Shown: positions 50,890-61,096 of the stretch, piece after piece | Layout of the letters: every line of letters begins with the position of its first letter | How positions within the stretch are numbered: the first letter of the stretch is position 1 | From: Panorpa germanica | Taxonomy: Eukaryota; Arthropoda; Insecta; Mecoptera; Panorpidae | DNA: 64,000 nucleotides | Direction of reading: 5' to 3' | Assembly (NCBI GenBank): GCA_963678705.1 | Contig: OY783216.1 | Location: 9,424,001-9,488,000, forward strand | The notes under the pieces: generated by a model | What the model was told of the DNA's origin: nothing | Seen by the model: only the letters and a program-made list of their open reading frames with translations | Database searches by the model: none | Program-made: the position numbers and the translations under genes

Positions 50890-51561
50890 TAAGAAATATA
50901 CCAGCCCTACTTATTTAGACAAACAAATACACGGATATAACTGTTATATTAATAACTACTCCCAGAATTCATTGCTAAACAAATAAAACGCTGAATGAGA
51001 AACACTAATATTAATATAAATAAATAATACGGATCCACATCTGTATTGTTTTACTTATGTAATCTAAAATCTCATTTCCTTATAATCCCAAATTCCATTT
51101 TGCTTTAGGGTAGTTGTGAATGAAACCCTTAACGCACATTTCTGGTATCTCATTTCAAAATAACCCAATAAATTACCATCCCCTCGTCAATCTCATCAGC
51201 CTAAATCAACTACGCTCACCCTCCTACCCCAAAGTGCTAGTGTGTGGGTGGTTCGATTCATAAAAGACAAAAATGAATAATCTACATTTTGAATAAAAAT
51301 AAAAACATAACAAAAACTTGCTTTTGTATATGATATTCGTACAAAGCAAAGGAAAAATAAATCTAAGAAAGATCTGCTTGTTTTGATGGCATCGCCATTC
51401 AAGATGTAGAAGGAAGTATTCTATAAATACCGTCTGAATAGGAATCTGTGTATTCTATAGATTAAAAGGAATCTATGAAATTTATTAATAGTTCAATCAG
51501 CCATTTACACACTGCCTTAAAGCCGATCACTCACGTCATTCTTTCCTGCCAAACGGAAGGC

Positions 51562-51720
51562 TTAGAGCATATATATATGGAGTGTCAATAACCTATGTTT
51601 CCTATAGATTAAAAGTGTGTCCAAAATGTGTGCGAGAGAGAAAAGTATATGTTCCTATTTGTTCTCTATGCGCATGCGTCGAAAGTGACAGGTGTCTAGA
51701 TATAATAAATATTAATATTC
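51562..51720 (+). repeat. Interspersed repeat family I, copy 2
   Basis: Closely matches the reverse complement of 19430-19575 across its length, including the CTATGCGCATGCGTCGAAAG block. A 62-codon frame overlaps it without support. Confidence 0.65.
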
Positions 51721-51807
51721 TATTAAGATATAATAAATCAAATATATGTAAAGAAATTATTTTTCTTTAGTTGGTACAAAGATTGTCTGTCGGTAAAACA
51801 GTGACTA

Positions 51808-52169
51808 TTTATATATCAAAGTATCAAATATTATTTACAGTTATTTCAAGGAATAATAAAATTTCAATATTATGTCTGCCGTAACAGGGTTAAATAAAAT
51901 AAAAACTTATTATTCTTTGACTTGATTTGTTTATTTCAACTACCAACAACAAATACTCAACAAATAACTGACGTTAAAATACATTTCACGTCACACAAAT
52001 ATGGCCGACCACTTCTAGCGCTAAAACTACAATTCAAATTTTTAATTGCTATATCTCCGTCAACATTTAGATATTTATTGAAATAGATATGCCAATACAC
52101 ATTTATTAACATCAATTTCAATCAACAATTGAAAAATTGACCACTAAAAAATGAGGACACAAACCCATT
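51808..52169 (+). mobile_element. Family E MITE, 3' two-thirds
   Basis: Starts within the element (TATATATCAAAGTATCAAAT) and runs through GTCTGCCGTAACAGGGTTAA to the terminus GAGGACACAAACCCATT. Very similar to 39300-39701; the 5' part is missing. Confidence 0.75.
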
Positions 52170-53109
52170 TCTTTGCATTTATAAAAAAATAAAAAGCCAA
52201 TAGATATATGTTACAACACATTTCAAAAAAATGTATACTCAGCTTGAACGATTATAACTTCAGTTTTTATTTGCATAATTATTTATATTTTCTTGCGAAT
52301 GAAACACCCTGTTAAACTATTTTTATGCGTGAAACTATGGATATACGTGTTTTTTAAAGAAGCCCTGGGCAAGATCGTTATATGGAATATTGCAAACGTG
52401 TGATTTGAAGGATACGCAAATGATACTAATTCCTAACCTTTCCGGAAGCCGGAAGCCATGACTTTTAGAACGATCCTTTGTCTTAAATAATAATAAAGGA
52501 TCGTTCTATAACACAAACAACCTACAAGTTACCCTAAGCTGTTATACTTACAACGGTGTCTATGATTGTAACACGATGACCTAAGGTTCTACTACCCTGT
52601 AATTTATATACTTTTTTGCATGAAATAATTTGTAAACTGTCGCGTATAAATAAATAATTAATATATACATAATTAAGATAAAAATAAATATGTTTACATA
52701 TAATCACGTGGTCCTAAAAACACGCGAAATTAATTTTGACAACGATAATCCAAAGGGCTTACAACTTGACACGTGGGTATTAGTCTGAAAAACTTAACTC
52801 ATTTATTTTACGTTAAATATTATTTAGTACCAGAAGGTACTTTCAAATTATTTATGTATTTTATTCTTTAAAAGACAATATTTTCAGAGTGTAGGAGTTT
52901 GAAAAAGAAACGACTTTCTTTTATAGATTCCTGTTATAATTTCTTTCTATATAGTATTTTCATTCACTAGTGAATTTAAGGGAAAATATGTTTGTTTTTT
53001 TTTTTTAATATTTATTTGAATGCATAAACATAAGACAGTTCAATAAAACACGAATAAAAACGTGTTATTTTGAACAAAAACACCAATGTTTACACCAAAG
53101 AGACAGTTC
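52170..53109. other. AT-rich stretch with a short perfect hairpin
   Basis: A 14-bp perfect inverted repeat (TAGAACGATCCTTT, 52466-52479, with 52495-52508) has a 15-nt loop. The remainder is AT-rich, with no gene. Confidence 0.55.
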
Positions 53110-53501
53110 TAAAAGCATTTTTGTCTTTTGTTGCTGTTTTAGTAAACAAAACACATTCCCATCTGGAGTTTGTTGTTGTTTTTTAGTCTACTTAATTTGA
53201 ACACGCAGTTTTGTTTTTTGTGAATATTTGTGCTTGTCAGTTGTTGTTTATCACGTTTATAATTTTGATGGGACACACAGAAAAACACTAAAAACAAAAC
53301 CATTCTGTTCATTGTGAACAATCTGTATTCGAAAAACAGCATTATTTTAAAATAAAAAAAACATATTTTTGTTTCAACAAAACTGTTTTCAAAACTGTCT
53401 CTCTGGTGTAAAACCGGCATAAAATTTACAAATATTTTTGCGAGCTTCTTGTTGTTCAAATGTCATCATTTTTGGTTTAATAATTATTCAAATACAACAC
53501 C

Positions 53502-53648
53502 ATGGAAACATTTTTGCCTCTGTTTCTCCAACCTATGGTCTTTACCCTTCTACTGGTGATTATATTGCTAGCATTTTCGCTTTGTCAATTCCATAAGGCG
53601 CCTGGTCCGTCGGACGCCGTTGTTTGTTATTTAAAATTGACGTATTGA
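53502..53648 (+). CDS. Short ORF (48 aa) resembling a microsomal P450 N-terminal anchor, probable captured fragment
   Basis: The ATG at 53502 has a strong context (ACACCATGG) and the frame ends at TGA 53646-53648. Residues 3-28 are a strong hydrophobic helix (T-F-L-P-L-F-L-Q-P-M-V-F-T-L-L-L-V-I-I-L). Q-F-H-K-A-P-G-P follows at 29-36. A signal-anchor helix followed by a basic residue and a P-G-P hinge about 35 residues in is the layout of membrane-bound cytochrome P450s. Ecdysone-pathway P450s of the CYP307 group have A-P-G-P at this point. The usual continuation (x-x-x-P-x-x-G) is absent, and the frame ends 12 residues later. No usable donor follows. It could be a captured, truncated exon or chance. 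It may well not be translated. Confidence 0.3.
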   Translation: METFLPLFLQPMVFTLLLVIILLAFSLCQFHKAPGPSDAVVCYLKLTY

Positions 53649-53812
53649 CGTCGTAGTTTTAGGCTGACAATGATCTATCAATCGTGTTGATTCAGAGTAA
53701 CAACGACCTTACTTTTCAGAAGTGATATGTCAAATTTAAAATATGTGCCTAGAATTCTAGATTCTGGCCGTCTACTCACATGTGAATGCCTATAAATCAC
53801 TACACGTGACGT

Positions 53813-53845
53813 GGGATGCAGGATGCGGGTTGCGGGGTTACGGGG
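53813..53845 (+). other. Potential G-quadruplex run
   Basis: Four G tracts (53813-53815, 53827-53829, 53834-53837, 53842-53845) are separated by loops of 11, 4 and 4 bases, in otherwise AT-rich DNA. A TATAAA at 53791-53796 and a CACGTG palindrome at 53803-53808 lie just upstream. Confidence 0.5.
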
Positions 53846-54563
53846 TGGTTACGGTTGGGTGAATGAGTAGGTGTAGGTGTATTTTAGGGGTCAAAAAAGG
53901 TTCGAATAATAAATACAATTTACTAACCATCCGTCTTGACCACATGTTCTGGTAAAATACAACACATGAACTAAAATTAAATTTGTTTTAGCTTTGTTCT
54001 CGCAATTGAATACTTATTTTGTTTTATGTATTTTTAATTAACCGTAATTCTGAATGTAATTTAATTATCTAAGGTACTAAATGAATGTAATTAATGATAT
54101 TTTGGTATTTAGGTCCCTGTAGTATATTTAGAGCATCCAATGATGGCATACATAGCTTCTAAAATCTGTCACAGGTAACATTTACACTTACTAGCTTGTC
54201 ACAAGCTAATTCCAAGATTATGATGGCCTACATTGAATAAGAGAATTACTGAAAAGGTTTCGAATATGTTGGGACAAATGTCAAAGACACAGTTGATACG
54301 TTTTTATTAATTCAAGTAGAATTTCTAATTGATTTTTCTTAGTATAAGTAATATAATTCATATTAAAAAGAGAAAAGAAACACAGTAGTGTACCAAGCGT
54401 ATTTCTCTTCTTACAAAAGGCCGTGCTTGTAGAGGATATAAGTATATAAATATAATCTCTTATAACATGTTACTAACAGTGTAATACGACAAATATGTGG
54501 GTGTAATAAAAGAGAAATATTTGAATCACATATCCTGTACACTGCAAACGAAATTGAATGACA

Positions 54564-54751
54564 CGGAAGTAGTCCGTAGTATCGAATTAAGCTCTATTAA
54601 AAGCTCTATGTTTTTTAAAGTGCAAGCTTTGTTTATACAATACGATTACCATAACCTTCATCGTAGTAAACATATTGTTAAAACAAAGCTTGCAGCTTGA
54701 AATATATAGAGCTTTTAATAGAGCTTAATTCAATACCACGGACTACTTCCG
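54564..54751. repeat. 188-nt near-perfect hairpin
   Basis: Left arm 54564-54634 and right arm 54681-54751 (71 bases each) pair with only scattered mismatches. Shared words are GGAAGTAGTCCGT, GAATTAAGCTCTATTAAAAG and GCAAGCTTTGTTT. The 46-nt loop contains a further 6-bp TACGAT/ATCGTA pairing. It lies inside the 2-kb inverted-repeat element, next to its right arm. A foldback MITE insertion is likeliest; a hairpin RNA source is possible. Confidence 0.85.
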
Positions 54752-55100
54752 CTTGAAATACTTCTTCGATAAAAACTGTAATGCCGGTTTCATACCAGAG
54801 AGAGTTTTGTTGTCAAAAAACAAAACAAAAATATGTTTTATTTTATTTTAAAACAGTTCTGTTTTTAGAAAACAGACACTGAACAGACTGGTTTTGTTTT
54901 TAGTGTTTTTCTGTGTGTGCCATAAAAATTTTAAACATGATAAACAACTGACAAGCGCAAATGTTTACAAAAAAAAACTACGTGTTCAAACCAAGTAGAC
55001 TAAAAACAACAACAAACGTGTTTTTCTTTGATCTTACCGACTCCAGATGGAAATGTGTTTTGTTTACTAAAACAGCAACAAAAGACAAAAATGTTTTAAG

Positions 55101-55875
55101 AATCATTAGACTATCTGCCTTATTCACCGGATCTTGTACCGTGTAACCTCGTGAAACTACATTACTCTTTTGTATTTCAAATCTTCAGTTTCTCAACACT
55201 AGTATAGTTACAGTTTTCAGCAGCGAAGCAATCGGAGCGTAACATTATTGCGATAATAGTATATTCCAAAAAGGATTTTGTAATAACAGCATCCTTATTT
55301 TTTATGCAAATTCAACTATAATCAAAACTATCGCTGTATAGCGTAATCGTTTTAATGTGGGTACAGCGTAATGTACTTAAACTTTACCCGTAATCAAATT
55401 CAGTAAACAGTAGATTTAATTTGCTGTATTTAATAACAGCATTTAATAAGTAATTTGCATTAGCAGTTTCTCTTATCTTTTCTGTGATTGTGTTATGTGA
55501 TTGAAATCTAAATGAGGGTCGGATGATTGTTTCATAACGCTAGCAGTCTGACAGGACAAATAGCACGATCATTCGCATCGGGTAGGATGAGTGTTGTTCA
55601 CTCGCAGTCTTTTGTGAGTGTGCGAGTACATTATCAACCACATATTAGAATACACGAGCACGAGATTAAAATAATCTTTTCATGTTATACTACCAGTGCT
55701 TCCATCTTGTATTTCGTTTATTACAATTTTCTAAGGTGTAAGCAGGGCCGCTTCATTACCACCATGTTATCAGAACTCGATAAGTTATGAGATCTTGAAA
55801 TATTATTTCTAAATTGCAGGTTATGTTATATATTTATACAAATTACAGCTAATTTCTGGTACTTTATATATAGTC
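55101..55875. other. Non-coding stretch
   Basis: An 87-codon plus-strand frame at 55527-55790 has mixed composition but no domain or splice context. Otherwise AT-rich, nothing recognised. Confidence 0.45.
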
Positions 55876-56074
55876 CAAATCACGATAGTTCGGCGGTGAC
55901 GTATACGTAAAAGAGGTTATAAGAGTGGTATAAATCTATAATACGATAATGAATTTTATCTTATTCGTTTCTTATTATAGAAAAATAGGTGAGTCAGTGC
56001 TTTTTAGTTATATCGGCAGTTTATACCCCACAACTTGTTTTAAGTATGAATCGCCGCCGAACTTTCGTAATTTG
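55876..56074. mobile_element. Family K MITE, intact (about 199 bp)
   Basis: The left end CAAATCACGATAGTTCGGCG and the inverted right end CAAATTACGAAAGTTCGGCG form TIRs of about 25 bases. The interior shares GAATTTTATCTTATTCGTTT and CACAACTTGTTTTAA with the degraded copy at 28452-28610. Non-coding. Confidence 0.75.
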
Positions 56075-56819
56075 AACTTATAACTCGGTTTTTCATTCTA
56101 TTTTTAAACTCAGACTTATTCTAATTTCTAAACTGGCAACAATAATTCAAACTTCAATACTATATTTTATTCTAAATTTATTTATATTCTAACTTTATAT
56201 TCTAATACTAAATTCTCATACGAAATATATCTCTTTGATGTAGATAGAACTAAGGCTACTCAATTTGCCTTTGCTAGAACAAGCCATAACATTTAATTAA
56301 AGGACCGTTAAAGAAACTAAACATGTATTTAAGTGCTATTTTCTTTTATAATTACTGCAACTTATTAAAACGTTTTTAGCCAATTAGATCTTTAATTAGA
56401 TCCTGATTGCAAACAAAAAATTGACTGAGTGATCTTCCCCAGTTTTCTGCTCCAACTTTGGGGCTTCCCGTGGCGTTTGAGGCGGTCCTGTTGATAAGAT
56501 ACCTCGTACATTTCAGTAACCGTTCATTTCTTTGCCTTTTGTCTTTCATATTACACCAGATGTACCGTTTTTCACACCTTCTATAAACCCTTAATTCCGT
56601 TATCTCCATCCCCTTTATTTGAAGCCTTTCATTACACAAAAACACGTTGAAATCTAAATTGCCTGCTGATAAAATTAATGCGGGGTCTCATTTTGGATGT
56701 ACGAGTTGGTAGGAATCTCATATTTTGAATAAGAAGGGTGTTTATTTTGTTCCTTAAAAATGTTGTGCTATGATGAGAGTTATAGTGTCGTCTCAAATAG
56801 AACTATTTCTTTAATAAAC
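56075..56819. other. Non-coding stretch with an unrecognised 89-codon frame
   Basis: The minus-strand frame 56376-56645 is Arg/Asn/Lys-rich and ends with G-A-E-N-W-G-R-S-L-S-Q. It does not look purely A/T-driven, but no family came to mind and no splice sites frame it. It may be a LINE coding relic. Confidence 0.35.
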
Positions 56820-57354
56820 TTAAGCCTTACTTACTGTTTTGATATTTAATTTACTGCTGTTATTTAATATTGTAAACTAGATTTCAAGTTTTCGTTTAAG
56901 CATTCCTTTTCACATTTGTGTTTTAATTTAAGTTTAGTTAATTTAATCAATGCGTATGCATCGTTAGTAATGTCAATTTTGATAATTCGACACAATTAAT
57001 GTATGTGAAATAATTAAAATTGCTATTTTTAATAACAATTAGAAATAGAAATTGTTTCCACTTCTAAATTTTTCAAAAACTGACATTAAACTTCTTTTGA
57101 AAATAAATTCTACTGCATTTTGACAGATTGTCACATTTTGGAGGTTATAATATAATATAGTTTTTCTTAATTTAATATTTTTAATTTAAAACATTGGACC
57201 TTGTAAGGTTCTAGAAAAAATTAGAAAACTTAAAAAATAAATTATATTAAAAATGGTACTGTGAATGACTACGCGTATTGACATATGCTAAACAATTTAA
57301 ATTAAATACAAAATAGAAAATTAAATTAAAACAGCGAGTGCGAATGATACTTAA
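56820..57354 (+). mobile_element. Family B TIR element, copy 2 (535 bp)
   Basis: Starts TTAAGCCTTACTTACTGTTT and ends with the inverted CAGCGAGTGCGAATGATACT plus TAA. It is collinear with 27904-28402; one extra block near 56990-57020 (CACAATTAATGTATGTGAAA) is absent there. Non-coding, non-autonomous. Confidence 0.8.
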
Positions 57355-58367
57355 CTTCTGTGAGGCATTTTTATTTACTCTAATGGAGACTACGGGTCAC
57401 AATGCGTAGTTAATGACTAAAAATATAGTCGAGAGAACAAAGAAAATGTAATTTACGATCTGGAATTCTGAAGATAAAGTCCTCAATACGACTCTGTATT
57501 TAAACCTGTAGAGTATTCGGTATTTTAGTGCTATAATTTTCAATACTATTTTGAATATTAATAATATATTCATAAAAACATCACACCACTTCTAATTCCA
57601 TATTACAGTAGTGTTTCATATTATAATTTCCTCGGCATAAATTTCACACCATAGTAATTTTCTTTTTCCTAACCGTTTTAAATCCATGTCAAAGCTTAAG
57701 TGAAAATTTCCGTGTTTAAAATATTTTCATTTATATTTTGTTAAAATGGAAATGTTTTAATTAATGAAGTGATATTTTTAGAACTAATGTTTTCCGTTTT
57801 GAATATTATGCTAATCTATTTCCGGCTTCCGGAGGAACTGACTTCGGACTACATACTAAATATACATACCATGTTATCGCGTTGCGTTTGAAGGATATTT
57901 TTAAAACTTCTTAATAATATAAATGGATTCTTATTGGCAGTGATGTACCGTCCTACGCCTTACAAGTATTTAATGGGGGATGTGCGTGGTACTGCGGATA
58001 AATTTATCTCACGGGAGTTGGATTAAGTAAGCATGAAGTAGGGGTTTAAACATGGACATTCTTTACTGTCCTCAGATAGTTTATTAGCTACATTATCACA
58101 GAATTAGTAGACTCATGAGTATCAGTATCCTTTTCCTATAAAAAAAACTGTCTTTTGAAAACTGTCAAGCCTCACACACAGGAAGATAATGTTACTCGTC
58201 AAAAATATCCTAGTAATATAACTGCGCATACGTTGAAAGATACCCTTGAAAATAACAACCGTGAAGTCAGTTTTAATCTGCGCTTTTTGTAGAAATTTTT
58301 AATCACGTCTTTTCAGTAGTTTTTCAGTAAAGTGTAATATTCATCTGTTGCATTTTCACTACAAAAT
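57355..58367. other. AT-rich non-coding stretch
   Basis: Nothing recognised; no gene. Confidence 0.45.
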
Positions 58368-58920
58368 TACTATATATTGATAAAGTGGGTTACTAGAACT
58401 TCAAATGTTCAATTATTTTTTAATAACTCCGTATATTTCAGGAGATATTAACAATTTAAAAAGTCATTTTGTCTCTTTAATTATTAAAAGAATTCAACGT
58501 TGTATAACATTCCAAATGCATGTGACATCACAATCGCTATATTGCTATCTCTTTTATACAACAGAGCGTAAAAGAGATATATTCTTGACAGAACTCTGGC
58601 AACCTTACAGCTCATAAATCTCTGCAATATGTAATTATATATCAAAATATCAAATATTATTTACAGCTATTTCAAGGAACAATAAAATTTGACTTGACTT
58701 GATTATTTCGACTACCAACAGCTATAAAACATTACCACAGCACTGACCTACTCAGCAAATAACTGACCTATACACTGCATTTGACGTCATACAAATGGCA
58801 GATATCTCTATCTCTAGCTAAGGTGTGTATCCCATGAAGTATGATATTACTAAGGTTCCAACACTAAAATTAAAATTTGATATAGCTATAACTTTATCAA
58901 CATTTGGATCTGCGTGTAAT
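58368..58920 (+). mobile_element. Family E element, variant copy
   Basis: The 5' part matches 49965-50340 (TATTGATAAAGTGGGTTACT, TTCAGGAGATATTAACAATT). The middle matches 39231-39540 (CATTCCAAATGCATGTGACA, TTACAGCTCATAAATCTCTG, TACAGCTATTTCAAGGAACA). A block around the GTCTGCCGTAACAGGG word is deleted. Termini are uncertain. Confidence 0.65.
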
Positions 58921-60001
58921 TATTGGGAGAATATTTATCTATTATTTAATATCGATTTGTTTCGAACTTGTATCTGAAATATTACATAAACTAGTACCCT
59001 TATTCTTAACGAAATTGCCCTACCAAGCTCATAGTAAGTAGTAACTTTAAACTATATTTGTCAGACGATTTATTTTAAGATGTCTCTTTTATCTATAAAC
59101 ACGTGTGGTACATCTCCAGCATCATCATAAACATATTTTATGGAAAAACGTTCACGCTACAAAAATATTTTATAGTTACGAAGGATTATTTTATGGCTTT
59201 CCTTTAATCTATGGTCATAGGTAGCTATGACGTTTAAAACTTTGTAAATAAAAATTTACTACGCTAGATATGAAATATTGCAGCTCTCTTGAATGAATGG
59301 TTCGGGGGGGCCTCTATGATCGCTCCAGTTTTATAACTATTGCTTGTTGTTATCGTAAAAGCGATCGCACACTGAAAACAAGATTGTTTCAAGACATTTA
59401 TGTGGTTAACATCTATCAATGAGTAGGCGAGAAGGAATTATATGCGCTGTATGAGAGAAAACGAGACAGATACATAACACCGCTTATTATACTATTAACT
59501 CATAGTAGAAAAGAAGGTTCTCTCTGTTTATTCAATGTATTCAGATGGTGCTGTCTCTTTCTCCGACTTAACTTAAGTTGAGTGTCGTAACAGCAACATC
59601 TTGATGATTGAAAACATTTAATTTGTTGTTTAAATAGGATTATAAAATACCGTGAAACAAATTGTGACACAATTATTTTATTTTTACTGCTTTAAGCTAT
59701 ATTAATACATTTTATTGTATTTTTATATTATTTTTAAGGGTTGAAATTCCCCTAACAGATATTAAAATATGGGGTAAGTGTCTTGATAACAACTTCAACA
59801 TAGAATAACAAATTTAAAGACAACACTTAATTAAAAAGAAAAGGTAATAAAATAAATTAAATATAAAAATACATAAAATCTTAAAAGTAATCAAAAAGGA
59901 GTAAACTTTGAACCCTTAAAGAAATAACAAAACTTTTATCGTTGCTGATATTTATTTATTTGAAAATAATATTTTTGTTTAAGGGAGGCGTAATATCAAA
60001 T
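58921..60001. other. AT-rich non-coding stretch
   Basis: No gene or repeat partner seen; a GGGGGGG run occurs at about 59304. Confidence 0.45.
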
Positions 60002-60801
60002 CGATAAAAAAAAGCATATTTTCGAAAATGTTTTTTGAAACACATTTAATATGTAATTATTTTAATAATTACTACATTATAAAATAACATTTAAGGAATA
60101 TTTTGTATATTTTTCATAAATAAATATCAATAATAATAAGTCATTGGACAGCGAATCTCCGCAGATGTCATAAAAAGTAACATGAAAAAAAAAAGTTAAA
60201 ACCTTAAGAAAACTGTCGGAGATATAGAGTTTTGAGTCTTCACCTCTCTGGTTTGGTTCTTCTTACTTTGAAACTTTTAAATGCGTTTTCCTCACACATA
60301 GCTTTTTCAGAGCCGGTGCCCTCTCTAGCTCAAAATCTACTGTACCGATTCTTTTGAAATTTAGCATACTCTTTCTTTACATAAATGCCGAGATAACGCT
60401 GTCGAGTTTTTTTTAATTTTTTAATTTTAACGTATTTTAAAATAACAACGGTAAGAACAACAAATAACGGTATTTTGACTTTTAAGTGCTGTACAAAATT
60501 GAAAAATTAATAAAGGAAGAAAAGCTCTGCAGCGTTACCTGCAGACACTTATTAACTAATGAAATCATTTTGGTTTTCCGAATTCAGAAAATCCAGTGAT
60601 GAGTTATGAGTAGCACCGCAATGTTACTTTTTTTTGTGACGTCTGCGGAGATTTGCTGTCAATGCCTCATTTCTTGATATTTATTTATGAAAACTTCACA
60701 AAGTATTCTTTAAATGTCATTTTATCATGCAGTAATTATACAAATAATTATATATTAACTGTGTCGTCAAAAAACATTATCGAAAATATGCTTTTTTATC
60801 G
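60002..60801 (-). mobile_element. Repeat family A, copy 4, in foldback configuration (800 bp)
   Basis: The ends CGATAAAAAAAAGCATATTT and, inverted, CGATAAAAAAGCATATTTTC are flush, and about 180 bases on each side are inverted repeats (60002-60185 and about 60615-60801). The right three-quarters is a full family A copy in reverse (TATATCTCCGACAG near 60210-60230 through TCTGCGGAGATTTG near 60644). The left arm is an extra inverted copy of its 5' end. It lies about 200 bases upstream of the GPCR exon's acceptor. A 62-codon frame inside is accidental. Confidence 0.8.
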
Positions 60802-60996
60802 TTTTTACCTTATCTTCCCTTTAAGGCGACAGTCGCTTTAGTAATTTGTAGCTGAATACAATTGAATTTACAGCGAAAATCAAAAGAGATAATTTAGAGT
60901 CTAAAAGCAAATTATTTTCAGAATATAGCTAATAAAATCCGACTCTGTATATTTACAACCTTTACCTACAACTTTAACTTATATATTTTCTTTCAG

Positions 60997-61044
60997 ATGC
61001 AGCTTCATCACAAAAAAACAAACATCAAAAAGGCACCAGCTTGA
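60997..61044 (+). other. Upstream ORF 1 (15 codons) in GPCR leader
   Basis: The first triplet of the predicted exon is ATG, and it opens a 15-codon frame (starts M-Q-L-H-H, ends K-A-P-A) closed by TGA at 61042-61044. It lies wholly upstream of the receptor start and in a different frame. Such uORFs commonly reduce translation of the main frame; that role is inference. Its first base directly abuts the splice acceptor, so context upstream of the ATG depends on the previous exon. Confidence 0.45.
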
Positions 61045-61052
61045 CTGCAATA

Positions 61053-61073
61053 ATGTACAATAAGCGAGCATAA
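61053..61073 (+). other. Upstream ORF 2 (6 codons) in GPCR leader
   Basis: A second ATG at 61053 opens a six-codon frame ending in TAA at 61071-61073, 23 bases before the receptor ATG. The ATG context is weak (CAATAATGT). With uORF 1 it makes a leader with two short frames before the main start. Confidence 0.4.
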
Positions 61074-61096
61074 CAAAAACAAAATAACGGCACAAA

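Larger units (their letters stand above)
53110..55100. mobile_element. 2-kb element with about 315-bp terminal inverted repeats
   Basis: Arm 1 (about 53110-53420) and arm 2 (about 54781-55100) are inverted copies. Shared words include GTCTTTTGTTGCTGTTTTAG, TAAACAAAACACATT, ACAGAAAAACACTAAAAACA and AAACCGGCAT. They differ by many small indels, so the element is not very young. The 1.36-kb interior holds a short open frame (53502-53648), a G-rich run (53813-53845) and a separate long hairpin (54564-54751). No transposase is seen. Two frames of 106 and 61 codons inside the arms derive from the repeat. It could be a foldback-type DNA element or an inverted duplication around a unique segment. Confidence 0.75.
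60997..61096 (+). other. 5' UTR part of the GPCR exon, with upstream acceptor
   Basis: A pyrimidine-rich tract ends in TTTCAG at 60991-60996, a convincing 3' splice site, so the exon probably starts at 60997, 100 bases before the receptor ATG. At least one non-coding first exon and the promoter must then lie further upstream. They could be anywhere to the left; I cannot identify them. The alternative is that transcription starts locally and this AG is unused. Confidence 0.6.
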
